Source of the DNA: Alphaproteobacteria bacterium
GTDB taxonomy: Bacteria > Pseudomonadota > Alphaproteobacteria > Sphingomonadales > Emcibacteraceae
Direction: 5' to 3'
DNA: 11,973 nt
Assembly: GCA_002749135.1 (NCBI GenBank)
Contig: NVVY01000007.1
Location: forward strand, 7,463-19,435
The notes under the pieces are model-generated. The model was not told the DNA's origin, did not search any database, and worked only from the letters and a program-made list of their open reading frames with translations. This document shows, piece by piece, positions 1 through 6,140 of this stretch. Every line of letters starts with the position of its first letter. The stretch's first letter is position 1. The position numbers and the translations under genes are program-made.

Positions 1-554
1 CCATCCCGGCGGGTTTCAACCACCGATTCCGTGATCCGGTGATGCTGGCGCAAGCGGCCCTGATCACCTTCATCGGGATAAATACCAAGTAGCATACTTC
101 TGCGCCCGGTGACCTCGCGGTTCACGTCCCGGCGGCGCATGGTGGTGGCAAAATATACATTGCGGCCAATGGTCAGTTTCGCCACCTCCTCCTCATTGGA
201 TAGATAAATGATGCTTTTAGAGGTAAAATAATGATCTGTGCGCCCGGCGATGCCATTGTCTTTCAAAGAGAATATCCGGCGGCGAACGATCTTTCCGCTG
301 TCGGTCAGATTGCTTTCCCCGGCCTTGCTGGCCCATTCCTGATTATCCTGAAATTTAAAGCTGACAATCACTTTGGACAGGACATATTCATCGCCCACAG
401 GCAATTCAGACCGCAGGTCAAACTGCCCGTGATATATTTTCTGATCGGTAATGAGTATATTCTGATGATCAAGGCGGACGTTACCCGACAGGGTTGCCGC
501 CCCCGCCAACGCCTCAGGCCATAACAACATCAGAAATATATATACAGCTTTCAC
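1..554 (-). CDS. Exported protein of unknown function (partial, C-terminus outside window)
   Basis: An open frame runs from a GTG at 554 down to the window edge, giving 184 residues with no stop. The first residues form a short signal peptide: Lys2, a hydrophobic run 3-12, then a probable signal peptidase I site after ALA (15-17) or AGA (17-19). The start is supported by AGGGG six bases upstream of the GTG. The mature part is polar, with alternating hydrophobic residues suggesting beta structure, and a basic patch RRR at 91-93 and 140-142. No cysteine or catalytic motif is visible. I do not recognise the family. It is divergent from the acetyltransferase gene, and its ribosome site may be masked by an RNA hairpin described separately. 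It is most likely a periplasmic or surface protein; function is unknown. Confidence is good that it is a gene and low on role. Confidence 0.75.
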   Translation of the reverse strand, partial: MKAVYIFLMLLWPEALAGAATLSGNVRLDHQNILITDQKIYHGQFDLRSELPVGDEYVLSKVIVSFKFQDNQEWASKAGESNLTDSGKIVRRRIFSLKDNGIAGRTDHYFTSKSIIYLSNEEEVAKLTIGRNVYFATTMRRRDVNREVTGRRSMLLGIYPDEGDQGRLRQHHRITESVVETRRD

Positions 555-667
555 ATTCTTCCCCTTTTAAGGGCACCATAATAAAAGGGAAATTTTCATA
601 TTTTGTTAACAATTAGGAACAGTTTTAGCCAATTGCATATCTTTTTACTTCGTTCTATAAAGAAAAA
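555..667 (-). promoter_or_regulatory. Divergent intergenic region with possible Shine-Dalgarno-masking hairpin
   Basis: In the minus-strand leader, CCCUUUU (plus 589-583) can pair with AAAAGGG (plus 568-562) across a 14-base loop. The second arm contains most of the AGGGG ribosome site of the exported-protein gene, so the fold would hide it. The rest of the region is AT-rich and must hold promoters for both divergent genes. I see no convincing -35/-10 pair for the minus strand. Confidence 0.3.
656..661 (+). promoter_or_regulatory. Candidate -10 box for the acetyltransferase (leaderless start)
   Basis: TATAAA lies six bases before the ATG at 668, matching five of six positions of the sigma-70 -10 consensus. 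A poor -35 candidate, TTGCAT at 633-638, sits 17 bases upstream. Transcription would begin at or next to the start codon. There is no Shine-Dalgarno sequence, only an A-rich stretch, which fits a leaderless message. Confidence 0.3.
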
Positions 668-1120
668 ATGACAGACATTAAAATCGCTAAAATTAATACG
701 GATGCGCACCTGAAGGACTGCCTGAAAATACGCACCATCGTTTTTGTACAGGAACAGAATGTCTCCGTAGAGGAAGAAATGGACGGCCTTGACAATGAAG
801 CGGATCATTATCTGCTGTGGGTCAGGGATGAGCCCGTGGCCACCGCCCGGGTGCGGCTTTTATCCGGTGTGGCTAAAATTGAACGGGTCGCGGTACTGAA
901 AAGCCAGCGGGGCAAGGATATTGGCCGGAAACTAATGGAATTTATCATATCTGACCTCAAGCAAAATCCCGCTATCCAGACTCTGAAACTTGGTGCACAG
1001 GTTCAGGTTATTCCCTTCTATGAAAGATTGGGCTTTATGGCTTACGGCGATGAATTTATGGATGCGGGCATCCGCCATAGATGGATGAAACGCACTTCCA
1101 CAACCCGAGTAGACTGGTGA
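668..1120 (+). CDS. GNAT family N-acetyltransferase (YjcF/ElaA-like)
   Basis: A 150-residue cytoplasmic protein covering one GNAT fold. The segment IRTIVFVQEQNVSVEEEMDG (21-40) followed by D-x-x-A-D-H-Y (42-48) is typical of the YjcF/ElaA branch. RVRLL (61-65), IERVAV (71-76) and QRGKDIGRKLM (80-90) form strand 4 and the acetyl-CoA pyrophosphate loop; Asp84 stands where many relatives have Gly. FYERLGF (117-123) is the usual C-terminal element with the conserved Tyr. Such enzymes transfer acetyl from acetyl-CoA to an amine; the substrate cannot be read from sequence. The start ATG has no Shine-Dalgarno sequence but lies just after a good -10 box. It seems to be transcribed alone, since the downstream kinase has its own promoter-like sequence. 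Confidence 0.93.
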   Translation: MTDIKIAKINTDAHLKDCLKIRTIVFVQEQNVSVEEEMDGLDNEADHYLLWVRDEPVATARVRLLSGVAKIERVAVLKSQRGKDIGRKLMEFIISDLKQNPAIQTLKLGAQVQVIPFYERLGFMAYGDEFMDAGIRHRWMKRTSTTRVDW

Positions 1121-1135
1121 ATATTTGTTAAGACC

Positions 1136-1164
1136 TTGTATTTTATGGTATTTTATGGTATGCT
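1136..1164 (+). promoter_or_regulatory. Candidate promoter of the GAF histidine kinase (leaderless start)
   Basis: TTGTAT at 1136-1141 and TATGCT at 1159-1164 are 17 bases apart. TG precedes the -10 box by one base (1156-1157), giving an extended -10 form. The -10 box ends six bases before the ATG at 1171, so the message would have little or no leader. No Shine-Dalgarno sequence is present. Confidence 0.35.
1139..1161 (+). repeat. 10-base tandem repeat (2.3 copies) upstream of the GAF kinase
   Basis: TATTTTATGG is repeated exactly at 1139-1148 and 1149-1158 and is followed by TAT. The repeat fills the space between a -35-like TTGTAT (1136-1141) and a -10-like TATGCT (1159-1164). Gain or loss of one unit would change promoter spacing by ten bases. 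Confidence 0.8.
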
Positions 1165-1170
1165 TAACAT

Positions 1171-2388
1171 ATGTATAAAGATACTGTACTTGGGATAATA
1201 GATAAAACCTCGCATGTATCAGGGCTTGATTTCCTTAAATCTCTGGTTCTTGCTCTTAATGAGCTGACCGATTTTGATTTCGTTTTTGTTGCCAAACTTG
1301 AACCGGATACATGGTCCGCCCAGACGCTGGCAATTGCTTCAAATAATGCCCTACAGGAAAATTTCAGCTATAGTCTCAAGAATACGCCCTGCGAAGAAAT
1401 TCTTGATCATAACTACTGTAGCTTTGAGCGTAATGTCTGCGTTGTCTTTCCCAAAGACCATTTGCTTAAGGATATGTCGATTGAAGCATATATAGGCTAC
1501 CCATTGATGTCGGTAAATGGACAACCCATTGGAATTCTGGTCTTAATGAACAAGTCCCCCATTAAAGATGTTAGTAAAGGATATGACCTGTTACGCTATT
1601 TTGCGAGAAGATGTGAAAGTGTGATTGAACAGACAGAGTTGGAAAATAACCTGAATATTACAAAAACGGAACTGGAAAAGGCCTATACTGTCAGGGAGAG
1701 TATTTTACAGAATATTTCACATGAATTGCGAACGCCTCTGAATGCTATTATTGGCTTTTCCGATTTGCTCGGTAGCAGTAACCTGCTCGATATGGCAAAG
1801 GAGAATGTTAAAGAATATCTTTCCTTCATTAAAGGGTCTGGTGAAGATTTACTGTCCTCCATCACAGATATAGTCGATTTCTCGGCATTACAATCCGGGC
1901 AACATACATTGGAAATAACATTGCAGGAGATAAATAGTCTTGTAGAGAGATGCATCAATAGCAAGAGGAAGAAATACCCAAACATTATTTTCGAAACTAA
2001 AAATATTACGGGTAAAGTCTATGCCCGGACAGATGCCATTATATTTGAAAAATTATTAACAAACATATTGGATAATGCTGCAAAGTTCTCTGTACCGGGC
2101 TCAGTGGTCAAGACAGAAATTTCTCTTCTAAAGAATGAACAGCTGGAAATTACTGTCATAGACAACGGCATAGGTTTCAATCAGAAAGATCTGGAAAACC
2201 TCCAGAAATCACTTACTTTTGACATCAACGTACAGGCAAAGAAAGCCTCTGGTCTTGGTCTGGGTCTAGCCTATGTAAAATGCGCAAGCCAGATGTTAGA
2301 TATCGCTGTTAATTTTGACAGTAATACCGGCAAAGGGACATGTGTAAGCATCGTCCTGCCCTCAGGGGCTTCCGATACCGTCAAATGA
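1171..2388 (+). CDS. GAF domain sensor histidine kinase (orphan, soluble)
   Basis: A 405-residue protein with no signal peptide or membrane segment, so it probably senses in the cytoplasm. Residues about 20-155 form a GAF domain with the subfamily pattern TPCEEIL (72-78), Cys83, Cys90, FPKDHLL (93-99) and YIGYPL-x(5)-GQPIGILVL (107-125). A helical linker (about 152-178) leads to the HisKA domain with phospho-accepting His184 in SHELRTPLNAIIGF. The ATPase domain has the N-box Asn298/Asn302, Asp331 in DNGIGF, and the G2 loop GLGLGL (361-366). No receiver domain follows and no response regulator gene is adjacent, so its partner lies elsewhere. The ligand is unknown. The DNA is clearly AT-richer than the two-component operon at 6141-8603, and no Shine-Dalgarno sequence precedes the start. 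The chosen ATG places the GAF domain at the expected distance from the N-terminus. Confidence 0.93.
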   Translation: MYKDTVLGIIDKTSHVSGLDFLKSLVLALNELTDFDFVFVAKLEPDTWSAQTLAIASNNALQENFSYSLKNTPCEEILDHNYCSFERNVCVVFPKDHLLKDMSIEAYIGYPLMSVNGQPIGILVLMNKSPIKDVSKGYDLLRYFARRCESVIEQTELENNLNITKTELEKAYTVRESILQNISHELRTPLNAIIGFSDLLGSSNLLDMAKENVKEYLSFIKGSGEDLLSSITDIVDFSALQSGQHTLEITLQEINSLVERCINSKRKKYPNIIFETKNITGKVYARTDAIIFEKLLTNILDNAAKFSVPGSVVKTEISLLKNEQLEITVIDNGIGFNQKDLENLQKSLTFDINVQAKKASGLGLGLAYVKCASQMLDIAVNFDSNTGKGTCVSIVLPSGASDTVK

Positions 2389-2400
2389 AGCCAAACTACA

Positions 2401-2736
2401 TTATAGATTAACTTGACCAACCCATTTTTCAGCAAGATCACCGGCAAAAGGCAGCTTGTAATTCTCACCCTGGAATCCCTTGACCATCAACAAAATCCAC
2501 AGTACAAGTCCAACGATACCTATAATTGGCACCAGTGGCAACCCAATAAGGCTGATGGTCAGCACCATCTGTAATATATTCAACCCGCCGAAAACGATGA
2601 TCGACTGCATGGCATGAAAGCGGATGTCCTTATCCTCTTTCTCAAGCAGCAGAAAAATTAGCCCCGAAACCCAGCCAAAGACATAGCACAGGCCCGACGC
2701 AACATTTTTTTCCAGTCCGGTGGATGTTTTGCTCAT
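2401..2736 (-). CDS. DUF4870 (Tic20-like) small membrane protein
   Basis: A 111-residue inner-membrane protein with three hydrophobic segments at about 14-31, 42-62 and 66-86. Between the first two is a charged loop, EKEDKDIRFHAMQS (32-45), the hallmark of DUF4870/Tic20-like proteins. The molecular role of the family is not established in bacteria. The start at 2736 is chosen over an upstream ATG at 2751 because GAGGAGG lies seven bases before it and overlaps the upstream ATG. It converges on the kinase gene with only 12 bases between stop codons and diverges from the glutathione S-transferase gene. Family assignment is confident; function is not. Confidence 0.88.
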   Translation of the reverse strand: MSKTSTGLEKNVASGLCYVFGWVSGLIFLLLEKEDKDIRFHAMQSIIVFGGLNILQMVLTISLIGLPLVPIIGIVGLVLWILLMVKGFQGENYKLPFAGDLAEKWVGQVNL

Positions 2737-2806
2737 TTTTTTCCTCCTCATTTGATATAAGAAAACTATATATTAATTTATCATAACTATCCAGTGACCT
2801 AATGGA
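2737..2806. promoter_or_regulatory. AT-rich divergent spacer (DUF4870 / GST)
   Basis: The 70 bases between two divergent start codons are strongly AT-rich (for example TATATATTAATTTATCATAA) and must carry both promoters. The strong GAGGAGG at 2743-2749 (minus strand) serves DUF4870. The GST start has only a poor GGA nearby. No operator-like palindrome stands out. Confidence 0.35.
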
Positions 2807-3484
2807 ATGACCAACCAACGACCCATATTATACAGCTTTCGGCGCTGCCCCTATGCCATGCGGGCGCGGCTCGGACTGTTATATGCCCAAATCACCTGCG
2901 AACTGCGTGAGGTTGCCTTACGCAACAAACCCCCGGAAATGATCACCCTGTCACCCAAGGCTACGGTGCCTGTGTTGCAGCTCATCGGTGGGCAGGTCAT
3001 TGACGAAAGCTATGATATTATCAAATGGGCCATCACACAGAATGACCCGGCAGGCTGGCAAAGTCTTATTACCCAATCAGACGAGCTGGTTGCAGAAAAC
3101 GACGGGGCGTTTAAATCTGCCTTGGATCACTATAAATATTCTGCCCGCTTCCCGGACCAGCCACCGGAATATCACCGCACGCAGGGTGAGGAATTTTTAA
3201 AGAAACTGGATCAGAGATTACAACATTCGCCTTATCTTTTGGGGAACAGTCAAACTATTGCGGATATTTCTATTTTCCCTTTCATTCGCCAATTCGCTCA
3301 TGTGGACAGGGACTGGTTCTTTACCGCCCCCTATCCCCATTTGCAAAAATGGTTGCGGGATTTTCTGGACAGTGAAAACTTCAAGGCCGTAATGACAAAA
3401 TACGCCCCCTGGAAATCTGGGGATAATATCGTTTATTTTCCTGACCTAAATCAAGGCCATCATTCATCCCTTGGCGCACCCTGA
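2807..3484 (+). CDS. Glutathione S-transferase family protein
   Basis: A 225-residue two-domain GST. The N-terminal thioredoxin-like domain (about 6-80) has CPYAMR with Cys14 as the likely catalytic or mixed-disulphide residue, the cis-proline in TVPVL (53-57), and DES (66-68), which binds the gamma-glutamyl part of glutathione. The helical C-terminal domain (about 90-205) contains the conserved N-capping region QTIADISIFPFIRQFAHVD. The CPYA motif resembles omega-class GSTs and glutaredoxin 2, so thiol transfer or deglutathionylation is more likely than detoxifying conjugation; that is inference. It acts in the cytoplasm. It is followed 36 bases later by a DUF3775 gene, probably co-transcribed. 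The upstream ribosome site is weak. The substrate is unknown. Confidence 0.93.
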   Translation: MTNQRPILYSFRRCPYAMRARLGLLYAQITCELREVALRNKPPEMITLSPKATVPVLQLIGGQVIDESYDIIKWAITQNDPAGWQSLITQSDELVAENDGAFKSALDHYKYSARFPDQPPEYHRTQGEEFLKKLDQRLQHSPYLLGNSQTIADISIFPFIRQFAHVDRDWFFTAPYPHLQKWLRDFLDSENFKAVMTKYAPWKSGDNIVYFPDLNQGHHSSLGAP

Positions 3485-3520
3485 AAACAGTGGTAGACTG
3501 ATATAGTTCGGAGAGTGAAA

Positions 3521-3931
3521 ATGGATGCGTTAAGTCAGGATAAAGTGGAATTTGTAATTTCCATGGCCCGGGAAGTGGGTGAGGCCGCCCCTGCCATCAT
3601 TGGTGCGGAATTGGCCGATGACAGTGAGCCTCAACATTATTCAGAATTAACCCTTGCCGCCCAGGCGGAAAATTCAGGCAGTGAAGATTTTGCCAGTGAT
3701 TCTGCCTATCAGGAATTCAAATCCACCATCGCCAGCATGAATATTGAAGAACGCAGTGAACTGGTTGCCCTGCTGTGGCTGGGTCGGGGGACATATGTCA
3801 AATCCGAATGGGACAATGCGGTTGCCGATGCCAGAGAGGCCAGTAACGACCATACCGCAGACTATCTACTCCGTACGCCGTTACTGCCCGATTATCTGAC
3901 CGAAGGTCTGGCCATGATGACAGACGATTAA
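3521..3931 (+). CDS. DUF3775 domain-containing protein
   Basis: A 136-residue acidic, soluble protein. The C-terminal half carries the DUF3775 pattern: ELVALLWLGRGTY (80-92), EW at 96-97, and the ending TADYLLRTPLLPDYLTEGL (112-130). An acidic linker rich in Glu, Asp and Ser lies at about 30-60. The family is known mainly from proteobacteria and has no assigned function. The start at ATG 3521 is preferred over an in-frame GTG at 3515, because GGAG at 3510-3513 is spaced seven bases from the ATG and would overlap the GTG. It follows the GST gene closely on the same strand. Its stop codon overlaps that of the convergent NfeD gene. Confidence 0.88.
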   Translation: MDALSQDKVEFVISMAREVGEAAPAIIGAELADDSEPQHYSELTLAAQAENSGSEDFASDSAYQEFKSTIASMNIEERSELVALLWLGRGTYVKSEWDNAVADAREASNDHTADYLLRTPLLPDYLTEGLAMMTDD

Positions 3932-4380
3932 AGTTTTTCCACTTTCAGTACGGTCACATCAACGCTGACCACCTTGACCTTGTCACCTTCGCCGGCCTCG
4001 AAATCACCTTCTACGCTCCAGTTGCTGTCGCCGATACGGACCTTGCTCCTGCCGTTCTCCATTTCCCGGATCAGGCTGTAAACCTGTCCGATATATTGCC
4101 GCCCCCGCTGATTTAGGGTATTATCCTCGGTCCCAATAGGGTTTCTTTTCAGGAAGTTACGCCCCATAAGAACCGTGATAATACTCAGAACCGAGAATAT
4201 AATAAATTGATATTCCCAGCCAAGGCCCGGCACGACAAAGACCACTGCTCCGACAATGGCACTGGCAATGGCCATCCAGAGGAAGACCACGCCCGGAGCC
4301 GTCATCTCCAGCCCCAGAAGAACCAGTGCAATCACAAACCATGTCCAGTGGTTCAAAGTAACATCATTCATGAATTCCAT
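3928..4380 (-). CDS. NfeD family membrane protein (partner of the SPFH protein)
   Basis: A 150-residue short-form NfeD without the ClpP-like protease domain of the long form. Three membrane segments (about 13-30, 33-50 and 55-73) are followed by a soluble OB-fold domain (about 92-150) with RGRQYIGQVYSL and IGDSNWSVEG-x(6)-EGDKVKVV. NfeD proteins are encoded next to SPFH/stomatin-type genes and are thought to bind them, influencing membrane microdomain organisation or proteolysis of membrane proteins. Here it lies 34 bases downstream of the SPFH gene, fitting one transcript. AAGGAG six bases before the ATG supports the start. The last base pairs of the gene are shared with the convergent DUF3775 stop. 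Confidence 0.94.
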   Translation of the reverse strand: MEFMNDVTLNHWTWFVIALVLLGLEMTAPGVVFLWMAIASAIVGAVVFVVPGLGWEYQFIIFSVLSIITVLMGRNFLKRNPIGTEDNTLNQRGRQYIGQVYSLIREMENGRSKVRIGDSNWSVEGDFEAGEGDKVKVVSVDVTVLKVEKL

Positions 4381-4414
4381 TTTCGACTCCTTGCGTCAGT
4401 TGCGGGGACAGGGT

Positions 4415-5368
4415 TCAAGATCCGGACCGTGGTACAGAACCGGATACGGGCTTGATGTCCTTGCCGATATTTTTCAGCATTTCAGTCATGCCGCCAAGTG
4501 CGCCAATCACGCCGCTGGCCTCTAAGGGCATAAAGACAAGCTTTTCGTTGGGAGAATTGGCGAACAGCCCCAAAGTTTCCACATATTTCTGGGCAATAAA
4601 ATAATTGATCGCCTGTGGATCACCATTGGCAATGGCCTCAGAAACCATGGTGGTTGCCTTGGCTTCAGCCTCGGCTTCCCGCTCGCGGGCCTCTGCCTCC
4701 CGAAAGGCGGCCTCGCGGCGGCCCTCGGCCTCCAGAATAGTGCCTTGTTTTGCGCCTTCAGCGCGCAGGATTTCCGCCTGACGAAAACCTTCCGCATCCA
4801 GAATATTGGCCCGTTTCTCACGTTCGGCCTTCATCTGACGGGCCATGGCATCGACAATATCACGCGGTGGTTCAATATCCTTGATCTCGATACGGGTGAT
4901 CTTAATGCCCCAGGGCTGGGTTGCACCATCGACCACATCCAGAAGACGGCCATTGATTCTGTCCCGCTGTGACAAAAGGGCGTCCAGATCCATGGACCCC
5001 ATCACCGTCCGCAAATTGGTCATGGTCAGGTTGAGGATCGCGAGAATCATGTCATTGACCTCATAGGTGGCCTTGGCCGCGTCCAATACCTGAAAGAACA
5101 CCACGCCGTCAGCGCGCACCATGGCGTTATCTTTGGTAATCACCTCCTGAGAGGGAATATCAAGCACCCGTTCCATCATGCTGACCTTTGATCCCACGCG
5201 GTCTATGAACGGTATAATGATGTGAAATCCGGGTTGGAGGGTCTTGGTATAACGCCCGAGGCGCTGAACGGTATAGGTATAGCCCTGCTGCACGGTCAAG
5301 GCACCCATGAACAGGATGATAACCATGACCAGAACCACGGCGATAACAAATATGCTAAAAGTATCCAT
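4415..5368 (-). CDS. SPFH/band 7 (stomatin/prohibitin-like, QmcA-like) membrane protein
   Basis: A 317-residue protein, close in length to E. coli QmcA. An N-terminal membrane anchor (about 4-22) is followed by an SPFH domain (about 24-185) with YTVQRLGRYTKTLQPGFHIIIPF (32-54), a stomatin-class signature, and SQEVITKDNAMVRADGVVFFQ (73-93). A charged coiled coil (about 175-245) has repeated AEG/EAE units (ILDAEG, ILRAEG, ILEAEG), and a hydrophobic tail segment ALEASGVIGALGGM-type region follows near 280-295. Such proteins form large oligomeric cages or microdomains at the inner membrane and modulate FtsH or other quality-control proteases. AGGGGA upstream supports the start. It is the first gene of the SPFH-NfeD pair. 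The family is certain; the subfamily name is an inference. Confidence 0.95.
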   Translation of the reverse strand: MDTFSIFVIAVVLVMVIILFMGALTVQQGYTYTVQRLGRYTKTLQPGFHIIIPFIDRVGSKVSMMERVLDIPSQEVITKDNAMVRADGVVFFQVLDAAKATYEVNDMILAILNLTMTNLRTVMGSMDLDALLSQRDRINGRLLDVVDGATQPWGIKITRIEIKDIEPPRDIVDAMARQMKAEREKRANILDAEGFRQAEILRAEGAKQGTILEAEGRREAAFREAEAREREAEAEAKATTMVSEAIANGDPQAINYFIAQKYVETLGLFANSPNEKLVFMPLEASGVIGALGGMTEMLKNIGKDIKPVSGSVPRSGS

Positions 5369-5483
5369 TTTTAATCCCCTTACAAGTTAAGTGTTGATGA
5401 ATGACACTGACAGTAGCGGAAGCGGGCCATTAAGGGAAGTGGACAGTGATCCGGAGAATCCAGCCTGAGGAATTTGGCGGGTA
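5369..5483 (-). promoter_or_regulatory. Leader/promoter region of the SPFH-NfeD operon
   Basis: This gene-free segment must contain the promoter of the SPFH gene, unless transcription continues from the lipoprotein gene. I see no confident -35/-10 pair. Only the Shine-Dalgarno AGGGGA close to the start is clear. The inverted repeat at 5484-5557 lies directly upstream and could act as a boundary between the two units. Confidence 0.3.
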
Positions 5484-5557
5484 TTTAAGCGGTTCCGGAT
5501 ACATCAAGCACAAATGTGGGGAGGGAAATGTTCAATATTAAACCGGAACCGCTTAAA
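5484..5557. repeat. Perfect 15-base inverted repeat with 44-base loop
   Basis: TTTAAGCGGTTCCGG at 5484-5498 is the exact reverse complement of CCGGAACCGCTTAAA at 5543-5557. It begins 14 bases after the lipoprotein stop in the direction of that gene's transcription. In RNA it could form a 15-pair stem. The T-rich end expected of an intrinsic terminator is not obvious, and the loop is long. Both ends contain TTAA, which would look the same as a target duplication, so a tiny mobile-element remnant is an alternative. The exact repeat is certain; its role is not. Confidence 0.85.
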
Positions 5558-5570
5558 ACTGTGAATTACA

Positions 5571-6056
5571 TTACGATACAATCTTCCATGTACCATCAGG
5601 CTGACGGCAGGCTTTACCGTAAGCCTCTTCTGTTTTGCCGCCAACGGTAATTGTCTGCTGATATTCCCGGCAATAGGCCCCGGCCTTATCCTGATAAGCA
5701 GGCTGTGGCTGATAGCTGCCGGAATTGCCCGTATCAGGGTTATACCATGTTGCGGTCTGCCCGGAGGGATAGGTTTCCAACGCGACCTGCCGATTACGTT
5801 CCATGGCAATGCGATCAGCCTCATCCAGTGAGCGGCCTATGCTGCTGCCGATGGCAGCCCCGGCAATGGTTCCGGCGGCAACGGCAAAAAACTGCGTCGT
5901 CCCGTCACCATTATCACCAAGGGCGGACCCGATAGCGGCTCCGCCAATGGCACCGAGCAGGGTACCGAAACCTTCTTTTGATCCCGGCTCACATGCGGAG
6001 ATTGTTAATACGCCTGCCAATATAAGGGCAATTTTTGCTGTTTTCGCTTTTTTCAT
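5571..6056 (-). CDS. Glycine-zipper outer-membrane lipoprotein (17 kDa surface antigen-like)
   Basis: A 161-residue lipoprotein precursor. A basic start (KKAKTAK), a hydrophobic run and the lipobox ISAC put the lipidated residue at Cys22. Residues 30-75 form two glycine-zipper stretches (LGAIGGAAIGSALG and VAAGTIAGAAIGSSIG) that can pack as membrane-inserting helices. A short charged helix (about 76-92) follows. The C-terminal part, ending CREYQQTITVGGKTEEAYGKACRQPDGTWKIV, matches the RT0821/Lpp0805 surface-protein type and has Cys129 and Cys150, which could pair. It is probably an envelope-structure protein of the outer membrane. The gene lies 84 bases after the sensor kinase stop and could be read from that operon or from its own promoter. 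The ribosome site is weak (AGG about nine bases upstream). Confidence 0.93.
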   Translation of the reverse strand: MKKAKTAKIALILAGVLTISACEPGSKEGFGTLLGAIGGAAIGSALGDNGDGTTQFFAVAAGTIAGAAIGSSIGRSLDEADRIAMERNRQVALETYPSGQTATWYNPDTGNSGSYQPQPAYQDKAGAYCREYQQTITVGGKTEEAYGKACRQPDGTWKIVS

Positions 6057-6140
6057 TTCACAACCTGTTCTCTTGTTATGGGACTAAAATAGCGCAGCCA
6101 TCCTTAACCAACCATGAACGGGGGGTTCAGCAATGAGATT

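Noticed and set aside
231-524. Open frame of 97 codons on the plus strand
   Set aside because: It is antisense to the exported-protein gene, which has a signal peptide and a Shine-Dalgarno sequence. The plus-strand translation shows no family features.
908-940. Asp84 in the acetyl-CoA loop of the GNAT protein as an inactivating change
   Set aside because: The ElaA/YjcF branch tolerates non-glycine residues at this position, and the rest of the fold is intact.
2367-2392. GGCTTC ... GAAGCC inverted repeat at the end of the GAF kinase as a terminator
   Set aside because: The stem is six pairs with a 14-base loop, lies partly in coding sequence, and no T-run follows.
6115-6129. TGAAC-GGGGG-GTTCA hairpin after the sensor kinase stop
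   Set aside because: The stem is only five pairs and there is no T-tract on the minus strand; too weak to call a terminator.
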